A stretch of 64,000 nt of DNA from Unio delphinus (GCA_029339505.1 JAQISU010000041.1:8467501-8531500), one strand, 5' to 3'. Counted from the stretch's first letter, positions 47,117 to 58,328 are shown. A program made the numbers and translations. Notes: generated by a model from the sequence alone, not told the origin.

Positions 47117-47665
47117 TTGTATAATACTGCGAATCATCAACCTCGACTCGTAAGACGTAAAAAAAAGTCGAGACATCATTTTTGGTTTGCTGATTGTAAT
47201 TGCATGATCGTTCGTCCAACAGATCGTGGCAAAACTAGTCTGTTTCTAAATATGATGCTTACCAACTGGCTTAGCTACGACGTCACAGGGGGCCCCGAGT
47301 GACCGAGTTGTCTTAAGCGCTCTACGTAACGGACCACTGCCATCTCACCTCTGTCTGCGTGGGTTCGAGTCTAAGATTCTGTATTTTGGGTATGTGAGAA
47401 AGCTTGTCAGTACCTTACTGTGGGTCGGTGGTTCTTTCCGGGGGTTTTCCCGCCGGGTTCTTTCTCCACCAATAATACTGGCCGCCATGTATAGCCTATC
47501 ATGCGCTGAAAAATGGTGTTAAACCCTACGATAAAGAAACAACAGCGATGACGACGACGTCATACTTTGTACTTGAATATTAGCCAAGACAAATACAGAA
47601 TGCTTGGTGACTATGAAGAAGCGCTTGGTGGCGAAACGGGAACTTTCACAATATTCGAGCTACAA
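47117..47665 (+). pseudogene. Relic packaging ATPase split by a SINE
   Basis: The frame at 47117-47285 reads CMIVRPTDRGKTSLFLNMML, a degraded Walker A with the family-typical MIV and GKT and the helix LFLNMMLTNWLSYDV after it. A SINE interrupts it at 47286-47554. On the far side, 47567-47665 continues in a shifted frame with YLNISQDKYRMLGDYEEALG, the stretch that normally follows in A32/FtsK-type packaging ATPases. Walker B is not visible. This is a different, more decayed copy than the one at 19.7-20.4 kb and points to a second virus-like element here. Confidence 0.55.
47286..47554 (+). mobile_element. SINE family A, full length with 9-bp TSD
   Basis: It begins with ggggccccgagtgaccgagt and carries box B (gtgggttcgagtc), the ttttcccgccgggttctttc block and the 3' end tgaaaaatggtgttaaaccc. 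The flanks acgacgtca at 47277-47285 and 47555-47563 are identical target-site duplications, which define the borders. It inserted into the ATPase relic. Confidence 0.9.
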
Positions 47666-48183
47666 GGGGAAAAATGCCAAGAAACGAGTTAAATGGATAC
47701 AAGGATTCTATCATCGAATTTGAAGACATCAAAATAGATCGGGGCGACATTAATAAAATCAAGGAAAGTTTTATGTCGTGTAATTAGCGCTACAATTTCA
47801 TCTACTTGACGTAATCTTATTACGAGGTTCCAAAGTATATTTTGGCCTGGAAATCGACATCAGTTACATTGCGCGTAACCACAGGCGTAACCTATATGCT
47901 GCAAAGTTTAAGCAATAATCTTAATCGGCGAAAGGTGGCAGCAAACACGATTTTATGACATTTTACAGAGATGCAGAAACTGTTCTCGCTAAGTCTTTGG
48001 CGAATTATCGTTACGTGATTATCAGCAGCATGTCAGTCCAAATACTTTGTATATAATTATAACTGAACGAGTTGATACAAATCAAGATATAAATTAGGTC
48101 ATGCGGAAGTACACAGAACAGTAACAACAATTGCGTGGCTGTGTTATTTTAAAAATGTCGAATAACATGCCTTTTCACGCGAT

Positions 48184-48510
48184 ATGGCACACAAACTATT
48201 TAAGACAGTCACAGAAAAGAGAGACCAGACTGCTACAGTGTATGTTGCTAAGGGAAGTGCACTCTTCAAGGCTCTAAAAGAACCGGAAGCATACATGATC
48301 GTAGACAAAGATACGCCATAAGCTTATATCCCATTGTTTGCGGTCAAGGACGGTAACAAAAAAGGTTTAAAAAGTAAAACAAAACAATTTATGAGTCACC
48401 AGATAATTATGAGATCCGGGGCCGAAACATTAGATGTTTATACATTTCAACAGCTGTACTCCGCTAAAAACAAAAGACCCTATTGCAACATAACATGGGG
48501 AAAAGTTTAA
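48184..48510 (+). pseudogene. Hypothetical gene, second virus-like element
   Basis: One frame of 108 codons plus stop, with a single in-frame TAA at 48319-48321. It starts MAHKLFKTVTEKRDQTATVY and later reads IMRSGAETLDVYTFQQLYSA. It looks soluble and mixed in charge. The function is unknown. It lies about 0.5 kb after the ATPase relic on the same strand. Confidence 0.4.
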
Positions 48511-48608
48511 GGACAAAGACTATCACTAAACTCCGTTGGAAAAGCAAAGCATCTGGTACTAGCCTCTTAGCCGCTGTAAGAAAAGCCTTTGAAATAGAAA
48601 CCTGGTAG
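48495..48608 (+). CDS. Short basic ORF overlapping upstream gene
   Basis: A 37-codon frame (MGKSLRTKTITKLRWKSKAS at the start, stop TAG 48606-48608) overlaps the last 16 bases of the preceding gene in another frame. It is strongly basic, like small DNA-binding core proteins, but too short to assign. Confidence 0.3.
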   Translation: MGKSLRTKTITKLRWKSKASGTSLLAAVRKAFEIETW

Positions 48609-49720
48609 AAAATGGAAAGGTAAACCGGTGCAGATTGGTAGCAGATCATTTGTGTTTACATCCATCAGCCAATAACCACCAGATGTTCATGAGGTTAATG
48701 ATACAGAACAAACACAGCATTTTCTTGAACTGTAGCAAAAGTGAGCATTGGTGCATCATGAGAGCATATAGTAGGTTTAGCTTAGCAACAATTTGAAGCA
48801 GTACATACATATTAGGCATTAAACAGCCAACTGCAAATACAACACCCTTACCTAACAGCAGCATTCCGATTTTAAAAAGGCAAAACGCGTTAATACTGGC
48901 ATATGCATGAAGCTTTCTGGCACACAGGTATCTCGTATTGGTTGCTCCCCTTGCCAAAAATCTTCCCGCTTTTTGCAGAATGGTGTCCAAAATAATACAC
49001 ATTCCATTCTTGGCTTGCTAGGGATCACAGCAAGAAGTGGAGCAATATCGGCACATAAAAACTTTTTATCCACACGCTTTCTCTCTCTCTCTCTCAAAGT
49101 AAAAAAGATTTCGCTGATCGCATCAAGCGGTTATAGGTTATCAATACGGCGTCTGTTAAAGTCTTTGGCATCTGTATTCACTTTTCGTATCATCCATAAC
49201 CAGCAAAAAAGCGTACACTTGCTTTATATTCATCAGTATAATACGGATGGCCAATATTGCTGGATCAATCATTTTTGCCGATAAATGAACAGTGCACCAG
49301 GTACAATAAGATGTTTTTTGAAAAAAGATCTACTAGTGCAACATGAATTAAACTGCATTACTACAACTAAAGCAATTATGCGAAACAAAAATAAAAATAA
49401 AAATATTCTTATGTTCGAAAGCCAAGACAAAAGACTAGAGTGACTTTCGTGATCAATGCCGATTTTAACGCGCTTACCGTTTATATCCCTGGCTGTTACA
49501 ATAACCAACACTATTCTTTTCAAAGAGATTACCAGGAGCAGTCTGCGTGAATGCAGTATTCCCAGCAGGTTCAGTGATGATAGCAGCTTGAAGGTTACTG
49601 GCAATTTCAAGCACTAGACGTTCTTTGTTCCTATAGCAACGTTCCCTTGTTCGAACAGCAACATTCGCTGGTGTCAGATCTAAGACGTGGGGTATCACGA
49701 TTACTTCCTGAGATGCCAAA
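48609..49720. other. Possible further debris of second element
   Basis: Open frames at 48646-49097 (minus), 48907-49284 (plus) and 49269-49719 (minus; RTRERCYRNKERLVLEIASN in one) suggest old coding sequence, but no family could be recognised and it is unclear which frames are real. Confidence 0.25.
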
Positions 49721-50428
49721 ACATTTTAATGTTATCAAAGAATCGTTCGACACATTCACCAAGCAGTAGACCCCTTTTGTTTGGCTGCTTTGAAAGTACT
49801 TTGTGTCCTAACACATGTCGTACATCGCCGTCTTCATTGTCTTCATACATATTGTAGACCGGATTCGTTCTCCAAGCCAAAGTATATATAAAGCATCTCT
49901 AATTGGAGTAAAAAAGCATGTAACCCAAAGCAAAATGTAACATAACATTATTGTGCAAACCGGTACATGGACCTGCGACTCGTTGTCTTCTAATAGGTAA
50001 AATAGGAAAGTGGGCAAATTATATAAGACAACAATAAATCAGGCGATTTAGCCACTCGATTGAAAAGCAATTCATACGTAATTAAATAATTACAAATATT
50101 GAATAAATAAGTTATTTCATCTTAGATGTGAAAAAAAACACAAACTCTATTCAATTTTGAGAATAAATCTACAACTTTATAAAGACAGAAGCTACATTTA
50201 GTTTTTCTGTAAATCTGGGGCAGAAAAAATTCCCTTGGAGAAACCAACAACATATATTATTCATATAAAAACATAGATTAGTTAATTGCACACAATAATA
50301 CATGTATAGCATCAGAGTAAGTTTACTGATACATAAGAATGGTGAAGAAATAAGAAACATGGCGAAAATAACAGTAACTAACTAGTCATTAAAGGTTTCA
50401 TGAAGCCATTTCATGTTGGAACACTCAC

Positions 50429-50652
50429 CTTCCACACAGACATAATCTACGTTTATCTCTTCCCGGCTTTTCCATTTACAGACGATGCTGGCAGGATCAT
50501 AAATTGATAGACCCATGCAATGCCGCCTTATGTGAGAGAATTGCAATGCGTCAAAGGTACCAGTCTGTGCGGAAGTAACGTTGGTAATAAAAATATAGGA
50601 TTTCTTGCACAAAATAGTCCCCGAGTTCCTTCCACATATTGTTTCCTTGCAA
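50429..50652 (-). CDS. Lectin-like extracellular exon
   Basis: A 224-nt exon between a CAG at 50655-50653 and donor AAG/GTGAGT (50428-50423). It encodes a cysteine-rich segment with CGRNSGTILCKKS, IRRHCMGLSIYDPASIVCKW and INVDYVCVE. The cysteine spacing and the final YxC resemble galactose-binding (SUEL-type) lectin domains, though the match is loose. One base enters and one base leaves the exon, and the latter fits the CUB exon at 44964. It is the farthest 5' exon I can see of the minus-strand receptor-like gene; the signal-peptide exon was not found. Confidence 0.5.
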
Positions 50653-51132
50653 CTGTTTCATATACCTAAAATTGTAGAGAACTAACAATTAACAAAAACA
50701 ACAATCCAAATAATTATTTCATTTGTCAAAAACAGGAAGTACGTGAAAAAGCGTTTGAGCAGGGCGCGATGATAGGCATAGAACTGAGACACCGGCATTA
50801 TTAAGATGACATCGCGGTAAACAGATGGTATAGCTCGTATTCTAAACATCTTCGTCCCTTTTCAATCAAAATTCAAATTCTTGTCTCTCTGCAACCATTA
50901 CGAAAAGACCGATAAAATTAGCTGATATTTCTCTTTAAACTTTATAAATCTCAAATTTTAAATGTTTCTATGCCTTAAATATAAAACACGTCAGTAAAGA
51001 TTTGTAACTGACTCTGATATATCAATTATAATTTCTCTACAAAAATATGGCTATAAAATGCATAAAACAAAACAGATAGCACCCTCTCTAAATTGTTCGG
51101 TTTCTCTGTTTTCACTAATTGTAACAGTTAAG

Positions 51133-51282
51133 ATGGTGAAAATGAAGAAAACAAGACTTTATGAAGTTGTTATTATCTCGTTTCTCATTTGTTTTATGAG
51201 TTTTAAAGCGGAGCTTGCTAATAATGAACCCAACCGTGATTTATCAATTCCGTTCCGGATACAGATGATGGGCAAAGTCTGA
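51133..51282 (+). CDS. Possible signal-peptide exon
   Basis: The frame from the ATG at 51133 (or 51142) reads MKKTRLYEVVIISFLICFMS then FKAELANNE, a convincing secretion signal with a basic head and hydrophobic core. It ends at TGA 51280-51282. No strong donor is visible. It could be the first exon of a plus-strand secreted protein, perhaps continuing at 51.51-51.75 kb where a cysteine-bearing frame lies, or chance. Confidence 0.3.
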   Translation: MVKMKKTRLYEVVIISFLICFMSFKAELANNEPNRDLSIPFRIQMMGKV

Positions 51283-52479
51283 GGGTAAAACAAAACGTTT
51301 AAATATTTAGACTGTTTTTTCGTCTAAATTATAATTGTTGGACAAATATGGACTATGGTGGAGAAATACAGCCACATTATACGACTCTCTTCTTGCATAA
51401 GACGCCAAGAACTTTAATTTTCACCAACAAGAGACCATAACTGTATTTATTTTCACATGGCTACTGACGTATTTCTAACCGATTTGTTTACCGCTTATAC
51501 CTCAGCTCAGATATATCTATCACAATGAATGGTCTAGTCTTTATTCGATATCAAAAAAATGTCTTATCAATGTACACAACACTAAGCTGTACTAAAGGTT
51601 CTCCATCACTGTTTATACGTTGTCATGAGCAACAATATCAAATCAAAAGAACAAGGGTCGTTGAACAAGTTGAAACTACTTGTCCTGCTTACATAATACA
51701 AGTCAAGGCATGTACGACTCTAATTTACAAGAAACAAGACGCAAGCGACAACTGAATATAAAATAAACTTACAAACCTTTGCTTTGAGACAAGGAATTAA
51801 TATTTTTAAGAATCAACAATGGACTCTTTTACGCTTAAGGAGCGATTTAGGTGGTAAAATTGAAACACGTGATTGATTTCTTTCGCTCATCTTTTCAGAA
51901 AACGACTGCATGCATGGAAAGGAAATAACACTATATATATATATATATTGTTCACGTAGCATGAAATGTTTTGTCTGACGTTGCCCATGTAGCCTAAAAT
52001 GTATCCGTCTGATGTTATCAAATTTAATCAAATGTACAAGACTGGCCTTGTCCAATTTGCCTATACTGTACCAGTCTGACCTATCTCAAGCAGCTATAAA
52101 ATATTTTTTGAAAGTACTTGTATATCCTGCCGCCAGCCTTGGAATTATATTTCTATAGATAATATAGATTTCGTTATAATTTGCTGTTCTAGCGAATAAC
52201 CTAAACAAAAACCTGATATATTGAACCCAAAGTTTGTTTACAGTTACTCTGACTGGAATAGGTTTCGTTGCAAGAAAACTGCGCATCCTGCCTTGAGGCC
52301 GATCAAGGTTATGCATCGACACTTGTTGACAATCGATGGCTGGGACAGGTATGAATTTCATGCCCAGGTATGTCGTAATTAGGCTGGATAAAAGATATAA
52401 TACTCGATCAATTGTTTGAGTTTGTTTGTGTCTGTAATCTGGTAACAATGTGCACACATTGCCGGTTATCATCGCTTGC
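51283..52479. other. Intergenic, no supported gene
   Basis: Open frames at 51525-51755 (plus) and 52472-52086 (minus, 128 codons) show no recognised domain. A short TA run is at 51931-51949. Confidence 0.35.
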
Positions 52480-52903
52480 AGGTTACCTTGTGAATAGATT
52501 GTAGGTTACCATGTGAATAGTTGAATGTAGCTTACCATGTGAATAGATTGTCGGTTACCATGTGAATAGATGGTGGGTTACCATGTTGATGGGTTATAGG
52601 TTACCATGTGGATAGGTTATAGGTTACCATAAAGAGAGGTTCTAGGTTACCATGTACATATGTTATTGATTACCATGTACATATGTTATAGATTACCATG
52701 TGAATATGTTATAGATTACCATGTGCATATGTTATAGATTACCATGTGCATATGTTATAGATTACCATGTGCATATGTCATAGATTACCATGTGAGTAAG
52801 TTATAGATTACCATGTGCATAATTTATAGATTACCATGTGCATAGGTTATAGATTACCATGTGCATATGTTATAGATTAGCATTTACATATGTTATAGAT
52901 TGC
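52480..52903. repeat. Minisatellite, 23-bp unit, left of gypsy element
   Basis: About 18 copies with the words gttatagattaccatgtg and catat; the left copies are more diverged. The same words, slightly changed, appear after the gypsy element at 57.95-58.26 kb. Confidence 0.9.
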
Positions 52904-53742
52904 GGTTACGTATATTTGATTTAAGTCATTTATTATGTTTTAATTGTTTGTTTGTCAGATTCAAATTTGACATTTTAAGTTTAATATTCATTCATTGGGA
53001 GATATATGTTTAGAAAGTGGGATGACCTGTACTTTACAAATAAACACAAGATGTTGACCTCTGACCTGGCTTCAGAGTTGCAAACACGCTTTTAAAATGA
53101 TTGGTTGACTCCAAGGACATAATGGAGCTTTGTTATAAACATCTTTCTATTTTTAGTTCTTGAGAGTAAAAATAACTGATTCTCATCTGGAACAGAAGGT
53201 GTGTTCGAGAGTTTTTGATCGTAAGATTCTAGAAGATCATGTGATCCCCTCCTTGTTTATGTAAGAATAGGTATATAAATTATGTTTTGAAGCGAACGTT
53301 TTAGTAGGAGTTTGGCTGTTAGAATAATAGGTTGTGTGTCGATTTGAGTTATTTTAAATTACCTTGTACTATAAATTATTTTAAATCGTTTGGATCAAGA
53401 GGATTTCTTTACTTTTTTATCTGGAAAATAATTGTGCTCATTGATTTTCATATGATTAGAACTGACTTCATCACGTGACATCGTCTTCCATCTTGAATGC
53501 TTCACTAAGATTCGAACTGGGAATTATTAGGATATTTTATTACCAGGACTTTTGCAATTACATTAGTGGATTATATTTTGAATTATTTTTCGATTAATTT
53601 TGGAATTGATTCTTAAAACAGTAACTTTATTTTTCTTTTCTGGAAAATATTTGTGCTCATTAAATTGTTTTTTTAAGGTTTTACAAGCTTGTTATTTTCA
53701 CTCTTTTTATGCTACTGTTTATTCGAGCCTAAGCACGTAACA
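52904..53742 (+). repeat. 5' LTR of gypsy element
   Basis: The right end (cacgtaaca, 53734-53742) is defined by alignment with the right end of the 3' copy. The left end is less sure: ggttacgta at 52904 is nearly the inverse of cacgtaaca, as expected for LTR ends, and directly abuts the minisatellite. The portion from about 53215 to 53742 has a clear match at 57.41-57.95 kb (for example tctggaaaataattgtgctc and tgaactgacttcatcacgtg). A TATA-like word tataaatt is near 53274. Confidence 0.7.
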
Positions 53743-53749
53743 TAGAAAT

Positions 53750-53767
53750 TGGTGGCTTCGTCCGAGA
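53750..53767 (+). promoter_or_regulatory. Putative primer-binding site
   Basis: tggtggcttcgtccgaga begins seven bases after the LTR and starts with TGG, as tRNA-primed sites do. The tRNA is not identified. Confidence 0.5.
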
Positions 53768-53887
53768 TTGGGATCAATTGGAATTTGGATAGAATTTGTT
53801 TTCAGAAAACATTTGTTTTAAATTTGAATTTCCCTAGTTTTTGAAAGTTTTTTAAATCTTTAAAGAGATTGACAGGCTTGTATTAAA

Positions 53888-55330
53888 ATGACATCTAAAG
53901 TAGAAATATTTCTTGCTAATCCTACTCAGGGGCAATTAGATGAGTTGATTCAACTTGCCAGAAAATATGATCTTTCTGAAGTCAAGGCTTCTTTAACGAA
54001 ACAAGATATCAGAAAGATTTTGGTCCAATATATCGTAGAAAAGAATGTATTGGAAAAAAATGCTTTGATTTCGGTCATTTAGTCTGCATCAGACTCTGAC
54101 ATTAAAATAAAAAAAATTATAATTAAAATTCAAGATGGAATTAGAGTTGAAGAAGCTGGAATTTCAGGAAAATGAGAAAGAAAAACAATTGCAATATGAA
54201 AAAGGGGAGACAGAGACAGGAAAGGGAGAGAGAAAAACAATTACAATATGACAAAGAGGAGAAAGAAAGACATTTACAATATTAAAATGAGGAGAGAGAG
54301 AGACACGAAATATAGAAAGAAAGACAATTACAATATGACAAAGAGGAAAAAGAAAGACAATTTGAATTACAAAAAGAGCAGATGCACATTCGGTCACAAG
54401 AAAAACAAATTGATAAAGAGAGAGAGAGAAGGAAGAAAGGGAATATCAATGTAAAATGAAAGAAATAGAGCTGGCAAGTGAAAAACACCTTCATACTTTA
54501 GATCCAAATTTAAGTTTTGATTTAGCAAGGAATATTAGATTAGTGCCCCCTTTCAGAGAAAAAGAAGTAGACACATACTTCATTCGTTTTGAAAAAGTTG
54601 CAGAAAATATAAAGTGGCCAAGGGAACATTGGACTCAGTTATTGCAATGTGTACTCACTGGTTAGGCAAGTGAGATTTACACTTCACTGTCTTCTCACCA
54701 AAGTGGTGACTATGATGTTGTTAAAGAATGCATTCTAAGGGGTTAAGAGTTAGTCCCTGAAGCTTATCGGCAAAAATTCAGACATTACAGAAAAGAAGCT
54801 GGACAAATTCATGTCGAATTTGCTAGAGAAAAAGAGCAGTTGTTTGATAGATGGTGCTTATTCAAGAAAATGGAACAAGATTATCGAAATCTCAAGCCAA
54901 TGATATTAATTGAAGAGTTTAAAACTGTGTCCATAGTGACGTTAACTCTTTTCTTGATGAGCATTGGATTGAAACCTTGGAGAATGCTGCTCGAGCTGCT
55001 GACGAATATTCTTTGACACAAAGTTCCTTTTGTTAGCAAGACTTCTACTCAACAGTCTTCTGGCAGAAAAGTATTTCAGCCTAATACAAGCCCTTTTAAA
55101 ACTCAAACTAGCACAATTTTCAAAAATCAAACTTCAGAGAGGCTTGATTCTAGATCCTTGTCTCTCCCGACGTGTACCTATTGCAAGAAAAGAGGAGACG
55201 TTATTTCTGAATGCTACAAATTAAAAATTAGGCATCAGAATCAAGACAGAACTGTCCCAAATGCTATTATTTCTAAGAGATCGATGTTACGGTCATGTAT
55301 TGAAATACATCCCAGTCTGATTTTATTATG
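53888..55330 (+). pseudogene. gag: gag of Gmr1-like Ty3/gypsy element
   Basis: An ATG at 53888 starts TSKVEIFLANPTQGQLDELI, followed by a charged KEREREE-type coiled-coil region at 54.1-54.45 kb. The capsid part at 54.47-54.95 kb includes REHWTQLLQCVLTG and a SCAN-like block (PEAYRQKFRHYRKEAGQ, VEFAREKEQLFDRW). A zinc knuckle at about 55170-55215 reads CTYCKKRGDVISEC, where the usual His is Asp. Several stops (54080-54082, 54663-54665 and others) and frame changes break it. Capsid segments of Gmr1-like elements are known relatives of the vertebrate SCAN domain, which agrees with the pol order seen here. Confidence 0.75.
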
Positions 55331-55606
55331 GAGAATTATGAACCATTCATATTGATGGGTTCTATATCACAATTGTGTGGTTCAGCCAATCCCACCCCTA
55401 TTACAATTTTAAGGGACACAGGAGCTTCACTGAGTCTTTTATTGTCAGGTACTTTGATTTTTTCTGAAAAGTCTTCTAATGAAAGTGTTCTTATTCAGGG
55501 CGTAGAGTGCGGATTTGTTAATGTTCCTCTCCATTGTGTAAATTTGTCATCAGACTTAGTATCAGGACATGTGACAGTCGGAACAGTCTCGGTTTTACAC
55601 GTATAG
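55328..55606 (+). pseudogene. Retroviral-type aspartic protease region
   Basis: The frame contains ITILRDTGASLSLLLSG, with the catalytic D-T-G-A of retroviral proteases, and ends at a stop at 55604-55606, where GHRLLLGND-like sequence would continue in another frame. It lies between gag and integrase. A linker with an aspartate/glutamate-rich acidic stretch (55.66-55.9 kb) follows. Confidence 0.7.
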
Positions 55607-56099
55607 GGCATCGTTTATTGCTAGGCAACGACTTAGCTTGAGACAAAGTTCTGATTGATCCACTTGTAACTGACAAGCCTGATTTCGATCAGGTAGTTGA
55701 AAACGAATTCCCTGATATATTTCAAGAATGTGCAGTTACCAGAGCCATGGCAAATAAAGCTCTTGAGAATGATGTTGATGGAAGCAGTATTCCTTTAGCT
55801 GACACTTGTATAGGTCAGGCTTTTGATGAGGTCGCTTTTACTCCGTGTTTTGATGAATCAGAAGGTATTTATCATAGTGATCATCTTTTAACAACTCATT
55901 CTCTATTATAATCAGAGTGATAAACCACAGTCACTTGTCGTCGAACAGGAAAAGGATCCTGAGATCTCCTGTTCGTTTCAAAGGGCCATAAGTGAGACTG
56001 AAGCATAAGAAGTTCCTGTCTGTTATGTCATTAAAAATGGAATTCTTATGAGAAAATGGAGACCTCCCCAGGTAATTGCTGGTGATGAGTGGTGGGTGA

Positions 56100-57061
56100 G
56101 CTTACAAACAGGAAACACTTAATCTGGCCCATGACACTCTTTTGGCTGATCATTTATGGATTAATAAAACTTATCACAAGATCTTGACTCACTTCTCTTG
56201 GCCAAAAATCAAAAGTGATGTTGCCAAATACTGTAGATCTTCTCATACTTGTCAAATGGTAGGAATCCCCAATCAGAGGATACCTAAGGCTCATCTACAA
56301 CTTATTCCTTCCTTTGACGAACCATTTAGTAGAATTATGGTAGATTGTGTAGGTCCATTACCCAAGACCAAATCAGGTAACCAATACATGTTGACCATTA
56401 TGTGTGCGTCAACAAGGTTTCAAGAGGCGATTCCGTTGAGGAATATAAAATATAAAAAATAGTAAAAGCTTTGATACAGGTTTTTGCTCAGTATTGCCTT
56501 CCCAAATATGTTCAGTCTGATCAAGGTTCAAACTTCATGTCTGGAATTTTCCAACAAGTTATGTATGATTTGGGCTTTCAGTAATTCAATTCATCTGCCT
56601 ATCACCCTGAGAGCCAAGGGACATTACAAAGATTCCATCAGACTTTGAAAAATATGATCCGATCATATTGTTTGGATACGGATAAAGATTGGGATGAAGC
56701 CATTCATTTAATATTGTTTGCTGTTAGAGAATCAGTTCAAGAATCTTTAGGTTCCAGTCCCTTTGAACTGGTTTTGGACACACTGCGTGGACCATTGAAG
56801 TTATTGAAAGATAAACTTCTTTCTAATGAAGTTACTGACATCAATCTTCTTGGTTATGTTTCCGATTTTAGATACAAGTTGTCAAAGACTTTTGTGGCTG
56901 CAAGAGCAAATCTGCACTCTGCTCAGACTAAAATGAAATCAAGATATGATATAAAAAAATCGAAGGAAAGGAGTTTTCAGCCTGGTGATAGAGTCCTGAT
57001 TCTCTTACCAATGCCCCAAAAATACTCTTCAGGCCAAATATTATGGTCCCTACACAGTTGA
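56100..57061 (+). pseudogene. Integrase region, upstream of RT start
   Basis: The HHCC zinc module is at 56.14-56.27 kb (ADHLWINKTYHKILTHFSWP; its first of two cysteines is Ser in YCRSSHTC). The core follows with MVDCVGPLPK for the first Asp, QSDQGSNFMS near 56.52 kb for the second and HPESQGTLQRFHQ near 56.61 kb for Glu. The C-terminal part at 56645-57061 has YDIKKSKERSFQPGDRVLIL. Stops at about 56459 and 56581 break the frame. No reverse transcriptase lies between protease and integrase, unlike normal Ty3/gypsy order. Confidence 0.8.
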
Positions 57062-57137
57062 CAGGTAAATTATTGACTTTAATTACATCATAATCACCCC
57101 TGGGAGACGCAAACAAAAACAACTCTGCCATACAAAA

Positions 57138-57416
57138 ATGCTAAAAGAGTATATTGAAAGATATAGCCATGTTAAACATGTAATTCATTTGGTTGTACCT
57201 GTCCCACTCAGTAAAGGAATATCATCAAATTATACTGATATTGAAATGAAGAATCTTTGTAAATCAGAAATTGTGAAAGCTCTAGACCAGAAAATTTCAC
57301 ATTTGCAAGTGCAAGAAAGAAATCAACTGAAACAGTTATTATTTGAATATGAGCACTTATTTCCAGATGTTCCTACAAGGAAAAACACAATGTTTCATGA
57401 CGTTGAAATTTTTTGA
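57138..57416 (+). pseudogene. Start of reverse transcriptase region, truncated
   Basis: A 92-codon open frame reads QLKQLLFEYEHLFPDVPTRK and NTMFHDVEIF. In Ty3/gypsy polyproteins the LFPDVP...HDV stretch lies just ahead of the RT fingers. Here the sequence stops and the 3' LTR follows at once, so RT, RNase H and the polypurine tract are deleted. Its place after integrase shows the Copia-like (IN then RT) order of Gmr1-type elements. Confidence 0.7.
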
Positions 57417-57946
57417 ACGTAAATTTGTTCTAAAGATTCTAGAAGATCATATGTCCCCTTCCTTGTTTACGTAAAAACAGGTATATAAATTATGTTTTGG
57501 AGCGAACAATTCAGTAGGAGTTGTGCTGTTAGAATACTAAGTTGTTTTTAGTTTTTAGTTATTTTAAATTACCTTGTACTAGAAATTATTTAATTCTTTT
57601 GGAACAAGAGGATTTACTTTCTTATTTATCTGGAAAATAATTGTGCTCATTGAATTTCATAACTTGAACTGACTTCATCACGTGACATAGTCTTCCATCT
57701 TGGATGCTTCACTACAATTCGAACTGGGAATTATTAGGACATTTTATTACCAGGACTTTTGCAATTTCACTAGTGGATTATATTTTGAATTATTTTTTGA
57801 TTAATATTGGAGTTGACTCTTAAAATCGTCATTTTTTTTTTTTCTGGAAAATATTTGTGCTCATTAAATTGTTTATTAAGGTTTTTACAAGATTGCTATT
57901 TTCATTCTTTCTCTGTTACTGTTTATTCTAGCCTAAGCAAGTAACA
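57417..57946 (+). repeat. 3' LTR of gypsy element, 5' part missing
   Basis: It matches the 5' LTR from about 53215 to 53742 with small differences, ending cctaagcaagtaaca at 57946. The first roughly 300 bases of the 5' copy are absent, removed by the same deletion that took RT and RNase H. Confidence 0.8.
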
Positions 57947-58258
57947 TTTAAATATCATGTGCATAAGTTATAGAATATCATATATAGAATATCATGTGCA
58001 TAAGTTATATAATATCATGTATAGAATATCAAGTACATAAGTTATAGAATATCATGTATATAATACCATGTGCATAAGTTATAGAATATCATGTATAGAA
58101 TATCATGTGTATAAGTTATAGAATATCATGTATAGAATATCATGTGCATAAGTTATAGAATATCATGTATAAAATATCATGTGCATAAGTTATAGAATAT
58201 CATGTATAGAATATTATGTGCATAAGTTATAGAATATCATGTATAGAATATCACGTGC
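57947..58258. repeat. Minisatellite, 36-37-bp unit, right of gypsy element
   Basis: About eight copies alternating atatcatgtatagaat and atatcatgtgcataagttat. The words are related to those of the array at 52.48-52.90 kb. Confidence 0.9.
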
Positions 58259-58259
58259 A

Positions 58260-58328
58260 AAAAAGTAGTAGCAGTAGTAGTAGTGGTAGTAGTAGTAACA
58301 TTAGTAGTAGTAGCTGTAGTAGTATTTT
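58260..58328. repeat. (AGT)n microsatellite
   Basis: Imperfect trinucleotide run directly after the minisatellite. Confidence 0.85.

Noticed and set aside
47286..47360. tRNA gene with box A and box B
   Set aside because: The head is followed by the SINE body and flanked by target duplications, and the same unit recurs in the window. It is a SINE.
52086..52472. 128-codon minus-strand open frame
   Set aside because: No recognisable domain or composition bias of a real gene; possible old coding debris but not supportable.
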